DNA from: Phenylobacterium sp.
GTDB taxonomy: Bacteria; Pseudomonadota; Alphaproteobacteria; Caulobacterales; Caulobacteraceae
Direction of reading: 5' to 3'
DNA length: 64,000 nucleotides
Assembly: GCF_013822795.1 (NCBI RefSeq)
Contig: NZ_PNLB01000010.1
Span: forward strand, 62,001 to 126,000
In this document: positions 1 through 7,863 of the stretch, one piece after another
How positions within the stretch are numbered: the stretch's first letter is position 1
Layout: every line of letters begins with the position of its first letter
Program-made: the position numbers and the translations under genes
Notes under the pieces: model-generated
Databases searched by the model: none
Told to the model about the DNA's origin: nothing
The model's input: only the letters and a program-made list of their open reading frames with translations

Positions 1-1750
1 ACACCCCGGGCGTCAGTCCCCCGCCGCGCACATAGAGCCGCGCGCCCTTGCCGCCCTCGATCCGGCGCGTGGCCACGGCGGCCTCGCGGTCCGCCGCCTT
101 CAGACCGGGGAAGATGACGTCGAGCACCTGGGTCGGCGAGATCCGTCCGCGCCCGACCAGCTCGAACAGGTCCTCCTCGGCCGGCACCGCGAACCGCTCC
201 AGCGACGGCTTGAGCAGCACGTCCTTGCGCGACTTGCCGGCCCGCTCGAAGGTCTGGTCCAGGCTCGCCCGGCCCAACCGCACGAACTCCTCGCGCTCGG
301 TCTGGCGGATATGGCGGCGGATCGCCGAGCGCGCACGCCCCGTCACGGTCAGCGAGCGCCAGTCCGGCGGCACCACAGGCTTGGGCCCGCGGATCACCTC
401 GACCACGTCGCCGTTCTGCAGCGTCGTGCGCAGCGGCTTGAGCTCGCCGTTGATCTTCACCCCGATGCAGGTGTCGCCGACGTCGGTGTGGACCGCATAG
501 GCGAAGTCCAGCGGCATGGCCCCGCGCGGCAGGCTGACCAACCGGCCCTTCGGCGTGAACACGAAGACCTGGTCGAGATACATCTCGAGCTTGGCGTGCT
601 CGACCAGTTCCTCGACGTCGCCGCCGTGCTCCAGCACCTGGACCAGATGGCGCAGGTTGACCAGCGGGTCGCGCCCGCCGCCGGCGGCCTGGTCCTCAGG
701 ATCAAAGCCATAGGACGAATTCTTGTAGCGCCAGTGGGCCGCGACGCCATCCTCGGCGATCCGATCCATGGTCTCGGTGCGGATCTGCATCTCGATCCGC
801 ATGCCCTTGGGCCCCACGACCGTCGTATGCAGCGAGCGGTAGTTGTTGCGCTTGGGGGTCGAGATGAAGTCCTTGAAACGCTCGGGCACGCTCGGCCAGG
901 CGCGGTGGATCACCCCCAGGGCCGCATAACAATCGGCCTCGGTATCGACGATCACCCGGAAGGCGTAGATGTCGGAAAGCTGAGAAAAACCAATCGATTT
1001 GCGCTGCAGCTTACGCCAGATCGAATAGGCGTTCTTCTCGCGGCCAAAGACCCGCGCCGGAATGCCGGCGGCCTCCAGCTTGGCGGCGATTTCGCCCGAG
1101 ACGATCGACACCGCCGCGCCCTGCTCGATGCGCAGCGCTTCGAGCCGCCGGCCGATCGCGTCGCGCGCCACCGGGTTCAGATGTTCGAAGCACAGCTCTT
1201 CGAGCTCGGTGCAGATGCGATGACAGCCGATCGAGCGGGCCAGCGGCGCGTAGATGTCCAGGGTCTCGCGGGCGATCCGCTCACGTTTGGCCGGGCTGGA
1301 GATGTAGTGCAGCGTCCGCATGTTGTGCAGGCGGTCGGCCAGCTTGACCATCAGGACGCGCACGTCCTTGGAAATGGCCAGGATGAACTTGCGCAGGTTC
1401 TCGGCCTGCTTGGTCCGCTCGCTGTTGAGTTCCAGCTTGGTGAGCTTGGTCACCCCCTCGACCAACTCGGTGATCTCGGGCCCGAACAGGCCGCGGATGT
1501 CGTCGGGCGTGACCGGGGTGTCCTCGATCACGTCGTGCAGCAGGGCGGTGACTATGGTGGCGGTGTCGAGCCGATAGTCGGTCAGGATCCCCGCCACCTC
1601 GATCGGGTGGGCGAAATAGGGATCGCCGGACGCACGCTTCTGCGACCCATGCATGCGCATGGCGTAGACATAGGCGCGGTTCAGCACCGACTCGTCGGCG
1701 GTCGGATCGTACGAGCGGACCTTGTCGATCAGCTCGTACTGCCGAAGCAT
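1..1750 (-). CDS. rsh: RelA/SpoT family (p)ppGpp synthetase/hydrolase, C-terminus cut by window edge
   Basis: Bifunctional alarmone enzyme that makes (p)ppGpp from GTP/GDP and ATP and hydrolyses it, setting the stringent response. About 583 N-terminal residues are present; family members run to roughly 700-750, so the C-terminal ACT part lies beyond the left edge. The HD hydrolase domain shows HP near residue 48, the HDVIEDT motif at 72-78 and DRLHNMRTL near 146. The synthetase domain is near 255-320 (RNNYRSLHT), and a TGS domain begins near 393 (VFVFTPKG). Both catalytic domains look intact. The start is the first in-frame ATG. It lies 95 bases downstream of rpoZ on the same strand, the usual rpoZ-rsh order in this class, so the two are probably co-transcribed. 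Confidence 0.95.
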   Translation of the reverse strand, partial: MLRQYELIDKVRSYDPTADESVLNRAYVYAMRMHGSQKRASGDPYFAHPIEVAGILTDYRLDTATIVTALLHDVIEDTPVTPDDIRGLFGPEITELVEGVTKLTKLELNSERTKQAENLRKFILAISKDVRVLMVKLADRLHNMRTLHYISSPAKRERIARETLDIYAPLARSIGCHRICTELEELCFEHLNPVARDAIGRRLEALRIEQGAAVSIVSGEIAAKLEAAGIPARVFGREKNAYSIWRKLQRKSIGFSQLSDIYAFRVIVDTEADCYAALGVIHRAWPSVPERFKDFISTPKRNNYRSLHTTVVGPKGMRIEMQIRTETMDRIAEDGVAAHWRYKNSSYGFDPEDQAAGGGRDPLVNLRHLVQVLEHGGDVEELVEHAKLEMYLDQVFVFTPKGRLVSLPRGAMPLDFAYAVHTDVGDTCIGVKINGELKPLRTTLQNGDVVEVIRGPKPVVPPDWRSLTVTGRARSAIRRHIRQTEREEFVRLGRASLDQTFERAGKSRKDVLLKPSLERFAVPAEEDLFELVGRGRISPTQVLDVIFPGLKAADREAAVATRRIEGGKGARLYVRGGGLTPGV

Positions 1751-1845
1751 CTTCGGCCGCTGCTTGGCGACCGGCGCATCAGTTTTGTCGGCGGGCGGTT
1801 GTTGAGGCGCCGCCGTGACAGTGAGGGGTTCTGCGCCTTCTGGGC

Positions 1846-2205
1846 TCAGTACCGCTCCTCCTGGCCGCCGTCACGGTCGCTCTGAAGCGCGCGAACCAGT
1901 TCCAGCTCGCTCATCTGCATGTGGGTCGGATCCGCCAGCAGGGCCAGGGTTTCGGCCTCTTCCTCGGCTTCCGAACGCTCATCGACCCGCTGCAGCGTGC
2001 CGATCAGGTTTTCGCGCAGCTCCTCGGCGTCCACCACGTCGTCGGCGATCTCACGCAGCGACACGACCGGGTTCTTGTCGTTGTCGCGGTCGACCAACAG
2101 CGGGGCGCCGGCCGAAATGGCGCGGGCGCGATGCGCCGCCAGCAGCACGAGGCTGAAGCGGTTGGGGACCTTCTCGACGCAATCTTCGACGGTGACGCGG
2201 GCCAT
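1846..2205 (-). CDS. rpoZ: RNA polymerase omega subunit
   Basis: Small RNA polymerase subunit that helps assemble beta-prime; 119 residues, normal for alphaproteobacteria. The N-terminus [17 protein letters not shown] and the following [15 protein letters not shown] match the conserved omega core, and the acidic tail ([11 protein letters not shown]) is typical of the group. A GAGGA ribosome site lies just before the ATG. It precedes rsh on the same strand, linking polymerase and stringent-response genes as in related genomes. Confidence 0.96.
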   Translation of the reverse strand: MARVTVEDCVEKVPNRFSLVLLAAHRARAISAGAPLLVDRDNDKNPVVSLREIADDVVDAEELRENLIGTLQRVDERSEAEEEAETLALLADPTHMQMSELELVRALQSDRDGGQEERY

Positions 2206-2289
2206 GGAATCCTCAGAGGGGCGGTAGAACCGAACAAAATAGAGGCTTCGCGGCGATTGTGCAACGCCGCAAGCCCGGCGAGCGACGGG

Positions 2290-2928
2290 TTAGATGCCGC
2301 AGAGCCCGGCCTCACGCAGCACGTCGTCCGTGGTTTCGAACATCGCGCTGGGCCGCTGCGCCTGCAGAATCTCCGGCGTAGCGTAGCCCCAGGTCACCGC
2401 CCCCGCCGCCAGGCGCATGCGCCGCGCCGCCTCGATATCGCGCACCTCGTCGCCCACACTGAGCACGTCGGCCTCGCCCACGCCGGCCGCCCGGATCACC
2501 TGGCGGAACTTGGTCGCCTTGCCGAAAATGGACGCGCCGCAGCCGTAATGCGCGACCAGCCCGGCCAGCTCAGGGCCCAGCACCTGGCGCACCACCGCCT
2601 CGCTGTTCGAGCTGACGATGGCCACCTTCACCCCCCGCGCAGCCAGGCGCCGCAGCATGTCGGCGACCCCGGGAAACAGATTGATCGACGGCGCGGCCTC
2701 CGCGGCCAGCCGGCGCATGTGCGCGGCGATGAACGGCAGCTTCCACGGATTGACCTTCAGGGTCTGCATGATCTCGCGACTGGGCCGCCCGCGCAGCCTC
2801 GCCATCTCGGCCAGGCCGATCTCGCGGAAGCCGTAACGGCGCGCCACGCCGTTCAGCGCGCCGGCGAACCAGGCCGCGCTGTCGGCCAGTGTCCCGTCAA
2901 AGTCGAAGATGATGAGCCGATAGCCCAC
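2290..2928 (-). CDS. HAD-superfamily phosphatase (subfamily IA)
   Basis: 212-residue haloacid-dehalogenase-type hydrolase. Motif I is FDFDGTLADS near residues 8-17, motif II is IVSSNSE near 104, a conserved Lys follows in FGKATKF, and motif III is SVGDEVRDIEAAR near 167-179. The helical cap between motifs I and II suggests a phosphoglycolate phosphatase-like fold, but the substrate cannot be read from sequence. The start is GTG. It lies between folK and rpoZ on the same strand with short spacers. Confidence 0.85.
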   Translation of the reverse strand: MGYRLIIFDFDGTLADSAAWFAGALNGVARRYGFREIGLAEMARLRGRPSREIMQTLKVNPWKLPFIAAHMRRLAAEAAPSINLFPGVADMLRRLAARGVKVAIVSSNSEAVVRQVLGPELAGLVAHYGCGASIFGKATKFRQVIRAAGVGEADVLSVGDEVRDIEAARRMRLAAGAVTWGYATPEILQAQRPSAMFETTDDVLREAGLCGI

Positions 2929-3011
2929 GGGACGATCCTGCCGCCTCGAGAAGGGGCCGCGCCGTATACCTGCATGACGGGCGCGTCAACTTTGCAGAGC
3001 GCCCTGCGACG

Positions 3012-3548
3012 TTAAAGCGGCGCCGCGTCGAGGCCGACGGTGGCGCTGGCGGCCAGTTCCGCCGCCGTCCGGCCCAGCACCGGATGGCGCCACTCTGGCG
3101 CGATCTGCGCCAGCGGCCCCATGACGAACAGCCGCTCATGCGCCCGCGGATGCGGCAAGGTCAGCTCGGGGTCGTTGGAGACGATTCGGCCATGGGCGAT
3201 GAGATCGAGATCGAGGGTCCGCGGGGCGTTCCGGGCGCTGCGCATGCGCCCGAATTCGTTCTCCAGCATGAACAATGTTCGGATAAGCGCCTGGGGCGAA
3301 AGCCGAGCCTCGACAAGCACAACGCCGTTGCGATACTCCTGATCGCTCGGGTCGGGCCAGGCGGCGGAGCGCCACCAGGACGACCGACGCAGGATGGGCA
3401 ATCCCGCCTCCGCGAAACGAGCGAGCGCCGCCTCGAGAAGGGCTTCGGACGAACCATAGTCGCCGGCGACATTCCCGCCCAAGGCGACAACCGCAGCATC
3501 GTCCGGATCTACGCCCAGAGACATTTTCGCAGGATTATTCGCACTCAT
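3012..3548 (-). CDS. folK: 2-amino-4-hydroxy-6-hydroxymethyldihydropteridine diphosphokinase
   Basis: Transfers pyrophosphate from ATP to the hydroxymethylpterin in folate synthesis. The 178-residue protein shows VALGGN near residue 22, the FGRMRSARNAPRTLDLDLI signature near residues 98-116 and the PHPRAHER motif near 135. The first ATG (3548) overlaps the start of the divergent NYN gene by two bases; a second in-frame ATG at 3524 (MSLGVDPDD) leaves a short spacer and is equally possible, since the first eight residues are not conserved in the family. No other folate genes are adjacent. Confidence 0.93.
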   Translation of the reverse strand: MSANNPAKMSLGVDPDDAAVVALGGNVAGDYGSSEALLEAALARFAEAGLPILRRSSWWRSAAWPDPSDQEYRNGVVLVEARLSPQALIRTLFMLENEFGRMRSARNAPRTLDLDLIAHGRIVSNDPELTLPHPRAHERLFVMGPLAQIAPEWRHPVLGRTAAELAASATVGLDAAPL

Positions 3549-4143
3549 GACTTTCTACCCCACGGACAGGCTGGCGCTCTTCATTGACGGAGCGAACCTG
3601 TACTCCGCCGCCAAGGGGCTGGGCTTCGATATCGACTATCGCAAGCTGCTGGAAGAGTTCCGCAAGCGCGGCGTGCTGGTGCGCGCCTACTACTACACCG
3701 CCCTGGTCGAGGATCAGGAGTATTCGCCGATCCGCCCGCTGGTCGACTGGCTCGACTACAACGGCTTCCGCCTGGTGACGAAGCCGGCCCGCGAGTACAC
3801 CGACGCTCAGGGGCGCAAGCGCTGGCGCGGCGACATGGACGTCGAGATCGCCGTCGACATGATGGAGATGGCCGCCCACGCCGACCATCTGGTGCTGTTC
3901 TCCGGCGACGGCGACTTCCGGGTCCTGGTCGAGGCGGTTCAGCGCCGGGGCGCCCGCGTCACCGTGGTCTCGACCGTCAAGTCGCAGCCGCCGATGGCCT
4001 CCGACGACCTGCGCCGCCAGGCCGACAACTTCGTGGACCTCGCCGACCTGGCCGACATCATCGGCCGGCCCTCGCGCCTCCCGCGCTTCATCCAGGAAAG
4101 CCGCGCCGCCCGCGACGAGCACGACGTCGACGCCGAGCTCTGA
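3547..4143 (+). CDS. NYN domain protein (LabA/DUF88-like, PIN-related nuclease fold)
   Basis: 198-residue protein of the NYN/LabA type, a PIN-like fold often linked to RNA cleavage. Conserved acidic positions are visible: LFIDGANLY near residue 12-20, GDMDVEIAVDMM near 97-108 and FSGDGDFRVLVEAVQRRG near 117-135. These match the four-acid metal site expected of an active nuclease. The stop TGA shares one base with the downstream uracil-DNA glycosylase start, so the two are probably coupled. Only two bases of overlap separate its ATG from the annotated folK ATG on the other strand, leaving little room for a leader. The target RNA is unknown. Confidence 0.88.
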   Translation: MTFYPTDRLALFIDGANLYSAAKGLGFDIDYRKLLEEFRKRGVLVRAYYYTALVEDQEYSPIRPLVDWLDYNGFRLVTKPAREYTDAQGRKRWRGDMDVEIAVDMMEMAAHADHLVLFSGDGDFRVLVEAVQRRGARVTVVSTVKSQPPMASDDLRRQADNFVDLADLADIIGRPSRLPRFIQESRAARDEHDVDAEL

Positions 4144-4805
4144 TGTCGGTTGAGCTCTGGGGCGCCGAGCCGCCCCGTGATTGCCCGCTATGCCCGCGCC
4201 TGGTCGCCTATCGCCAGGCCAACGCCGCCCAGAACCCCGACTGGTGGAACGGCCCTGCCCCATCCTTCGTCCCGGTCGGCGGGCCGCAGAGCGTGCGCCT
4301 GCTGGTCGCGGGATTGGCGCCCGGTCGCACCGGCGCCAACCGCACCGGTCGCCCGTTCACCGGCGACCATGCGGGCTGGATGCTCTACGACACCCTCTTC
4401 AAGACCGGGTTCGCCAACGACAAGTTTGACGCCCGCACCGATGACGGGCTCGAACTCTACGAGTGCATGATCACCAATGCGGTCCGCTGCGCCCCGCCGG
4501 GCAACAAGCCCGAGACCAGCGAAGAGAACACCTGCCGCCCGTTCCTGACCCAGCGGTTCAAGGACCTGCCCAACCTGAAGGTGATCGTCACCCTGGGCGA
4601 CGTCGCACGGCGCAATGTCCTGAAGGCGCTGGGCCTGAAGGCGTCGGCCGGCATCCCCGGCCACGGCTCGGAATTCCAGGCCGGCCCCTACGTCGTGCTG
4701 AACAGCTATCATTGTTCGCGGCTCAACACGAACACCGGCCGCCTCACCGCCGAGATGTTCGAGGCCGTGTTCCGCCGCGCGCGCGAGCTGATCGACGCCG
4801 CCTGA
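4143..4805 (+). CDS. uracil-DNA glycosylase, family 5 (UDGb)-like
   Basis: Probable base-excision repair enzyme removing uracil or other deaminated bases. 220 residues. The N-terminal CPLCPRL and later single cysteines fit the iron-sulphur site of the family 4/5 enzymes. Motif A is GLAPGRTGANRTGRPFTGD near residues 58-76, lacking the usual catalytic Asp/Asn, as is normal for family 5. Motif B is SYHCSRLNTNTGRLT near 188-202. Here the usual HPS is HCS. It overlaps the NYN gene by one base, so RNA/DNA quality control is one possible theme, but that is inference. Confidence 0.87.
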   Translation: MSVELWGAEPPRDCPLCPRLVAYRQANAAQNPDWWNGPAPSFVPVGGPQSVRLLVAGLAPGRTGANRTGRPFTGDHAGWMLYDTLFKTGFANDKFDARTDDGLELYECMITNAVRCAPPGNKPETSEENTCRPFLTQRFKDLPNLKVIVTLGDVARRNVLKALGLKASAGIPGHGSEFQAGPYVVLNSYHCSRLNTNTGRLTAEMFEAVFRRARELIDAA

Positions 4806-4845
4806 ACCGAAACGCGCGCCCACATACCCGCGTTAGTTGAATGTT

Positions 4846-4874
4846 GTTTCGCCGCTTGCGGAATCCGGCGAAAC
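4846..4874. repeat. inverted repeat (hairpin) after the glycosylase gene
   Basis: Perfect 9-base arms GTTTCGCCG and CGGCGAAAC with an 11-base loop. It lies between the glycosylase stop and the PEP-CTERM start. There is no T-tract on the + side, so it is either a weak terminator or an RNA element in the leader of the next gene. Confidence 0.55.
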
Positions 4875-4942
4875 CCCACGCGGGACAAGATGTCCCCCTC
4901 GCGCTCGCCTTCGAGCCGATGGCCAACTGGGGGGGTAATCTC

Positions 4943-5659
4943 GTGCGCACACTTTCCGCGGCTGTCCTGACGACAGCGCTTTCCATCCTGCCCATCGCGG
5001 CTCAGGCGACCACCTACGCCGGCAGCGACGACGGCGCTTCGACCGCCGGTCCGTTCACCAACTCGGCCGCCGCCGAGGCCAGCTTCCTGGCCGACGCCGC
5101 CAGCTATGGCGCGCTGACCTCGCTCGACTTTGAGAATTTCGCAGCCGGCTACTCGACCAACTACGCCGCGCCCGGCGCGTCGCTGACCCTGACCGGTCCG
5201 AACTTCGGCGCTGGGTTCAGCGGCGTCAGCAATACGACCGCCGGCGACCTGTACGGCTTCAACGTGACCGCCGGCGGCTCGCAGTGGCTGGGCTTCCCGA
5301 ACGGCACGCTGACCTTCAACTTCGACCAGATCAGCCACGCCTTCGGCTTCTACGCCACCGGCGTCCAAAGCGCCTTCGGCGCGACGATCCAGGTCAACTA
5401 CAACAACGGCTCGAGCCAGACCTTTGACCTCGCGGCGAACGCGAACGGCGGCGCCAGCTACTTCGGCTTCACCGACGCCCAAGGCTTCAACAGCATCACC
5501 ATCAGCCGGCCCGGCAGCGACGCCTGGGGCGTCGACAACGTCACCTATGGCGTCGGCTCGGCGGTTCCGGAACCGGCCACCTGGGCGATGATGATCACCG
5601 GCTTCGGTCTCGCCGGCACGGCCCTGCGCCGCCGCCGCAGCCTGGCGCTCGCCGCCTAA
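4943..5659 (+). CDS. exported PEPxxWA-CTERM sorting protein
   Basis: Secreted or surface protein of unknown role. The chosen GTG start is preceded at 7 bases by a run of seven G (4929-4935) and gives a clean signal peptide (basic MRTL, hydrophobic AAVLTTALSI, cleavage after AQA). The longer frame from 4841 has no signal-like N-terminus and overlaps the upstream hairpin. The body (238 residues in all) is rich in Gly, Asn, Ser and Phe and predicted beta, resembling carbohydrate-binding-like PEP-CTERM substrates. The C-terminus carries PEPATWAMMITGFGLAG followed by RRRR, the sorting tag processed by exosortase-type systems. No exosortase gene is in the window. Confidence 0.85.
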   Translation: MRTLSAAVLTTALSILPIAAQATTYAGSDDGASTAGPFTNSAAAEASFLADAASYGALTSLDFENFAAGYSTNYAAPGASLTLTGPNFGAGFSGVSNTTAGDLYGFNVTAGGSQWLGFPNGTLTFNFDQISHAFGFYATGVQSAFGATIQVNYNNGSSQTFDLAANANGGASYFGFTDAQGFNSITISRPGSDAWGVDNVTYGVGSAVPEPATWAMMITGFGLAGTALRRRRSLALAA

Positions 5660-5665
5660 GACGGC

Positions 5666-6406
5666 TCAGGCTTGGCGGCTCCAGTAGAAGTATCGCCAGG
5701 CTTTCGCGAACCCGGCGCGCCGGTACAGGCTGCGCGCGCCGGCGTTCGCTTCCTCGACCTGCAGGAACACGCGCTCCAGGCCCCGCGCCTGGGCCGCGCC
5801 GGCCAGACCCGCCAGCACCCGTCCAGCCAGCCCCTCTCCGCGCCGCGAGGCGTCGGTGCGCATTCCATGCACGCTGGCCCAGCCATGGCCGAAAGCGGCC
5901 ACGCCGACCGCCAGGGTCAGGTCGCCCTCGGCGATCCCGCCATAGACGGCGTCGGGCGAGCGCGTCAGCGCCGCCACCCGGTTGCGGCCGTCGGCCTCGT
6001 CGAAGCCCTCGCTCGTGAACACCCGCGCCCAGCCCGCGTCGGGCGCGCTGGCGACGCTAGCCGCCTCGCCGCGCGCCGCCGCGATCATTCCTGCCGCGCC
6101 GCCAACCTTCACCAGGGTCGGTTGTTCGAAGCCATAGCCGCGCCGCGCCAGCTCGGCCCGCACAGCCTCCAGACCCGGCTCGTCGGCGATCCGGAACGCC
6201 GGCGTTAGACCGCGCTCAGCATAGGCCGCTTCGATCTGGCCGATCACACGGGGATCGGCCGCCAGCTCGTGGCTCAGCGGAACCGCGCTGGCCGCCCGGC
6301 GAATGGTGCCGTCGTTCAGGGCGACCAGCCAACCGCCGATCTCCAGCACCTCTCGCGGCGCCACCGCCGCGACGGTCGCCCGCTCGATGGCTTCGACGTC
6401 AGCCAC
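5666..6406 (-). CDS. GNAT-family N-acetyltransferase
   Basis: 246-residue acetyl-CoA-dependent acyltransferase. The C-terminal half carries the GNAT core: [23 protein letters not shown] (acetyl-CoA loop as R-R-G-E-G-L-A) and a YRRAGF motif near the end. The N-terminal half looks like a degenerate second GNAT-like unit. The GTG start overlaps the end of smpB by 8 bases, so it is the last gene of a dapA-smpB-GNAT operon. The substrate is unknown. Confidence 0.8.
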   Translation of the reverse strand: MADVEAIERATVAAVAPREVLEIGGWLVALNDGTIRRAASAVPLSHELAADPRVIGQIEAAYAERGLTPAFRIADEPGLEAVRAELARRGYGFEQPTLVKVGGAAGMIAAARGEAASVASAPDAGWARVFTSEGFDEADGRNRVAALTRSPDAVYGGIAEGDLTLAVGVAAFGHGWASVHGMRTDASRRGEGLAGRVLAGLAGAAQARGLERVFLQVEEANAGARSLYRRAGFAKAWRYFYWSRQA

Positions 6407-6854
6407 GGTCGCGCAGCAGCCGGGCCTTGTCGCGCTGCCAATCGCGCTCGGCGGTGGCCTCGCGCTTGTCGTGCAGCTTCTTGCCCTTGGCCAAGGCGAT
6501 CTCCAGCTTGGCCAGCCCTTTTTCGTTCCAATAGAGCTTGGTCGGGATGATCGTGCGGCCTTCGCGCGTCACCGCCCCGATCAGCTTGTCCAACTGCTTG
6601 CGGTGCAGCAGCAGCTTCCGGTGCCGCCGCGGCTCGTGATTGAAGCGGTTGGCCTGAGCGAAGGGCGGGATGTCGGCGTTGATCAGCACGACCTCGTCGC
6701 CCTCTACCGAGGCGTAGGACTCAGCGATGTTGGCCCGGCCAGTGCGCAGCGACTTGACCTCCGATCCGGTCAGCATCAGCCCTGCCTCGAAGGTCTCTTC
6801 GAGGAAGTAGTCGAACCGCGCACGGCGGTTTTCTGCGATCAGCTTACCGGACAT
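6399..6854 (-). CDS. smpB: SsrA-binding protein SmpB
   Basis: 151-residue partner of tmRNA in trans-translation, rescuing stalled ribosomes. Recognisable blocks are [50 protein letters not shown] and the basic tail GKKLHDKRE. The start ATG overlaps the dapA stop by one base (TGATG). The tmRNA gene itself is not in this window. Confidence 0.97.
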   Translation of the reverse strand: MSGKLIAENRRARFDYFLEETFEAGLMLTGSEVKSLRTGRANIAESYASVEGDEVVLINADIPPFAQANRFNHEPRRHRKLLLHRKQLDKLIGAVTREGRTIIPTKLYWNEKGLAKLEIALAKGKKLHDKREATAERDWQRDKARLLRDRG

Positions 6855-7738
6855 CAGATGACGCCGGCTTCCCTCATCCCGGCCAGCACTTCGGCGCGCG
6901 AAGCCTCCGACGCCGGCACGATCGGCAGGCGCGCGTCCTCGGCGCAGAGGCCCAGGTGCGAGAGCGCGAACTTGGTCGGGGCCGGCGAAGCGTCCGAGAA
7001 CAGCGAACGGTGCAGCCGGAACAGGCGGTCCTGCCAGTAAAGGGCGGTCTTCCAATCGTCGCCCATGGCGGCGTTGTAGAAGGTGGCGCAGAGGTCGGGC
7101 GCCACATTGGCGGTGACCGAGATGCAGCCGTGGCCGCCGTGGGCCATGTAGCCGAGCGCCGTCAGGTCGTCGCCCGTCAGCAGCACCCAGTCCTCGCCGC
7201 ACAGCTGGCGCTGCACGGTGGCGCGGGTCATGTCGGCGGTGGCGTCCTTGATGCCGACGATGTTCGGCAGCTTGGACAGGCGCCCCAGGGTCTCGTTGCT
7301 GATGTCGACCGCCGTGCGGCCAGGCACGTTGTAGACCAGCACCGGCAGCTGCACGGCTTCGTTGATCGCCGCATAGTGGGCGTAGAGGCCCTCTTGGTTC
7401 GGGCGGTTGTAGTACGGCGTCACCACCAGGGCGGCGTCGGCGCCGATGGTCTTGGCGTGACGGACCAGCTCGATCGCCTCGGCCGTCGAGTTGGAGCCGG
7501 CGCCGGCGACCACCGGCACGCGGCCGGCGGCGGTCTTGACCGCCAGTTCGACCACCCGGCGGTGCTCGTCATGGGAAAGGGTCGCGGTCTCGCCGGTGGT
7601 GCCCACGGGCACGATGCCGTGGACGCCGCCCGCGATCTGACGCTCGACGAGGGCGACAAACGCCTTCTCGTCCACCGCGCCATCGCGGAACGGAGTCACC
7701 AGGGCCGGCATCACGCCCTTGAACAAGGTATCTGACAT
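6854..7738 (-). CDS. dapA: 4-hydroxy-tetrahydrodipicolinate synthase
   Basis: Condenses pyruvate with aspartate semialdehyde in lysine and diaminopimelate synthesis. The 294-residue length is normal. GTTGE near residue 43 and the Schiff-base lysine in GIKDA near residue 160 are present, as is YNVPGRT. I chose the ATG (MSDTLFKG); an in-frame TTG nine bases upstream is possible. It is first in an operon with smpB and a GNAT gene and divergent from the lytic transglycosylase, so two cell-wall genes share the 7739-7863 spacer. Confidence 0.97.
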   Translation of the reverse strand: MSDTLFKGVMPALVTPFRDGAVDEKAFVALVERQIAGGVHGIVPVGTTGETATLSHDEHRRVVELAVKTAAGRVPVVAGAGSNSTAEAIELVRHAKTIGADAALVVTPYYNRPNQEGLYAHYAAINEAVQLPVLVYNVPGRTAVDISNETLGRLSKLPNIVGIKDATADMTRATVQRQLCGEDWVLLTGDDLTALGYMAHGGHGCISVTANVAPDLCATFYNAAMGDDWKTALYWQDRLFRLHRSLFSDASPAPTKFALSHLGLCAEDARLPIVPASEASRAEVLAGMREAGVI

Positions 7739-7863
7739 GGTCTGCAAAAAGCCGTGAAAGCGAGGCCAGTTGTTGCGGCCTCATGATTTGGCCGGACAAT
7801 ATGGCGGGGCGCCCCCGCGCCGCAACATAGTTTCATTCTTCCGCGAGACCGGAGTACGTCACC

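Noticed and set aside
311-1885. 524-codon open frame on the + strand
   Set aside because: It is antisense to the clearly recognisable rsh gene; the composition is typical of a GC-rich shadow frame and shows no family motif.
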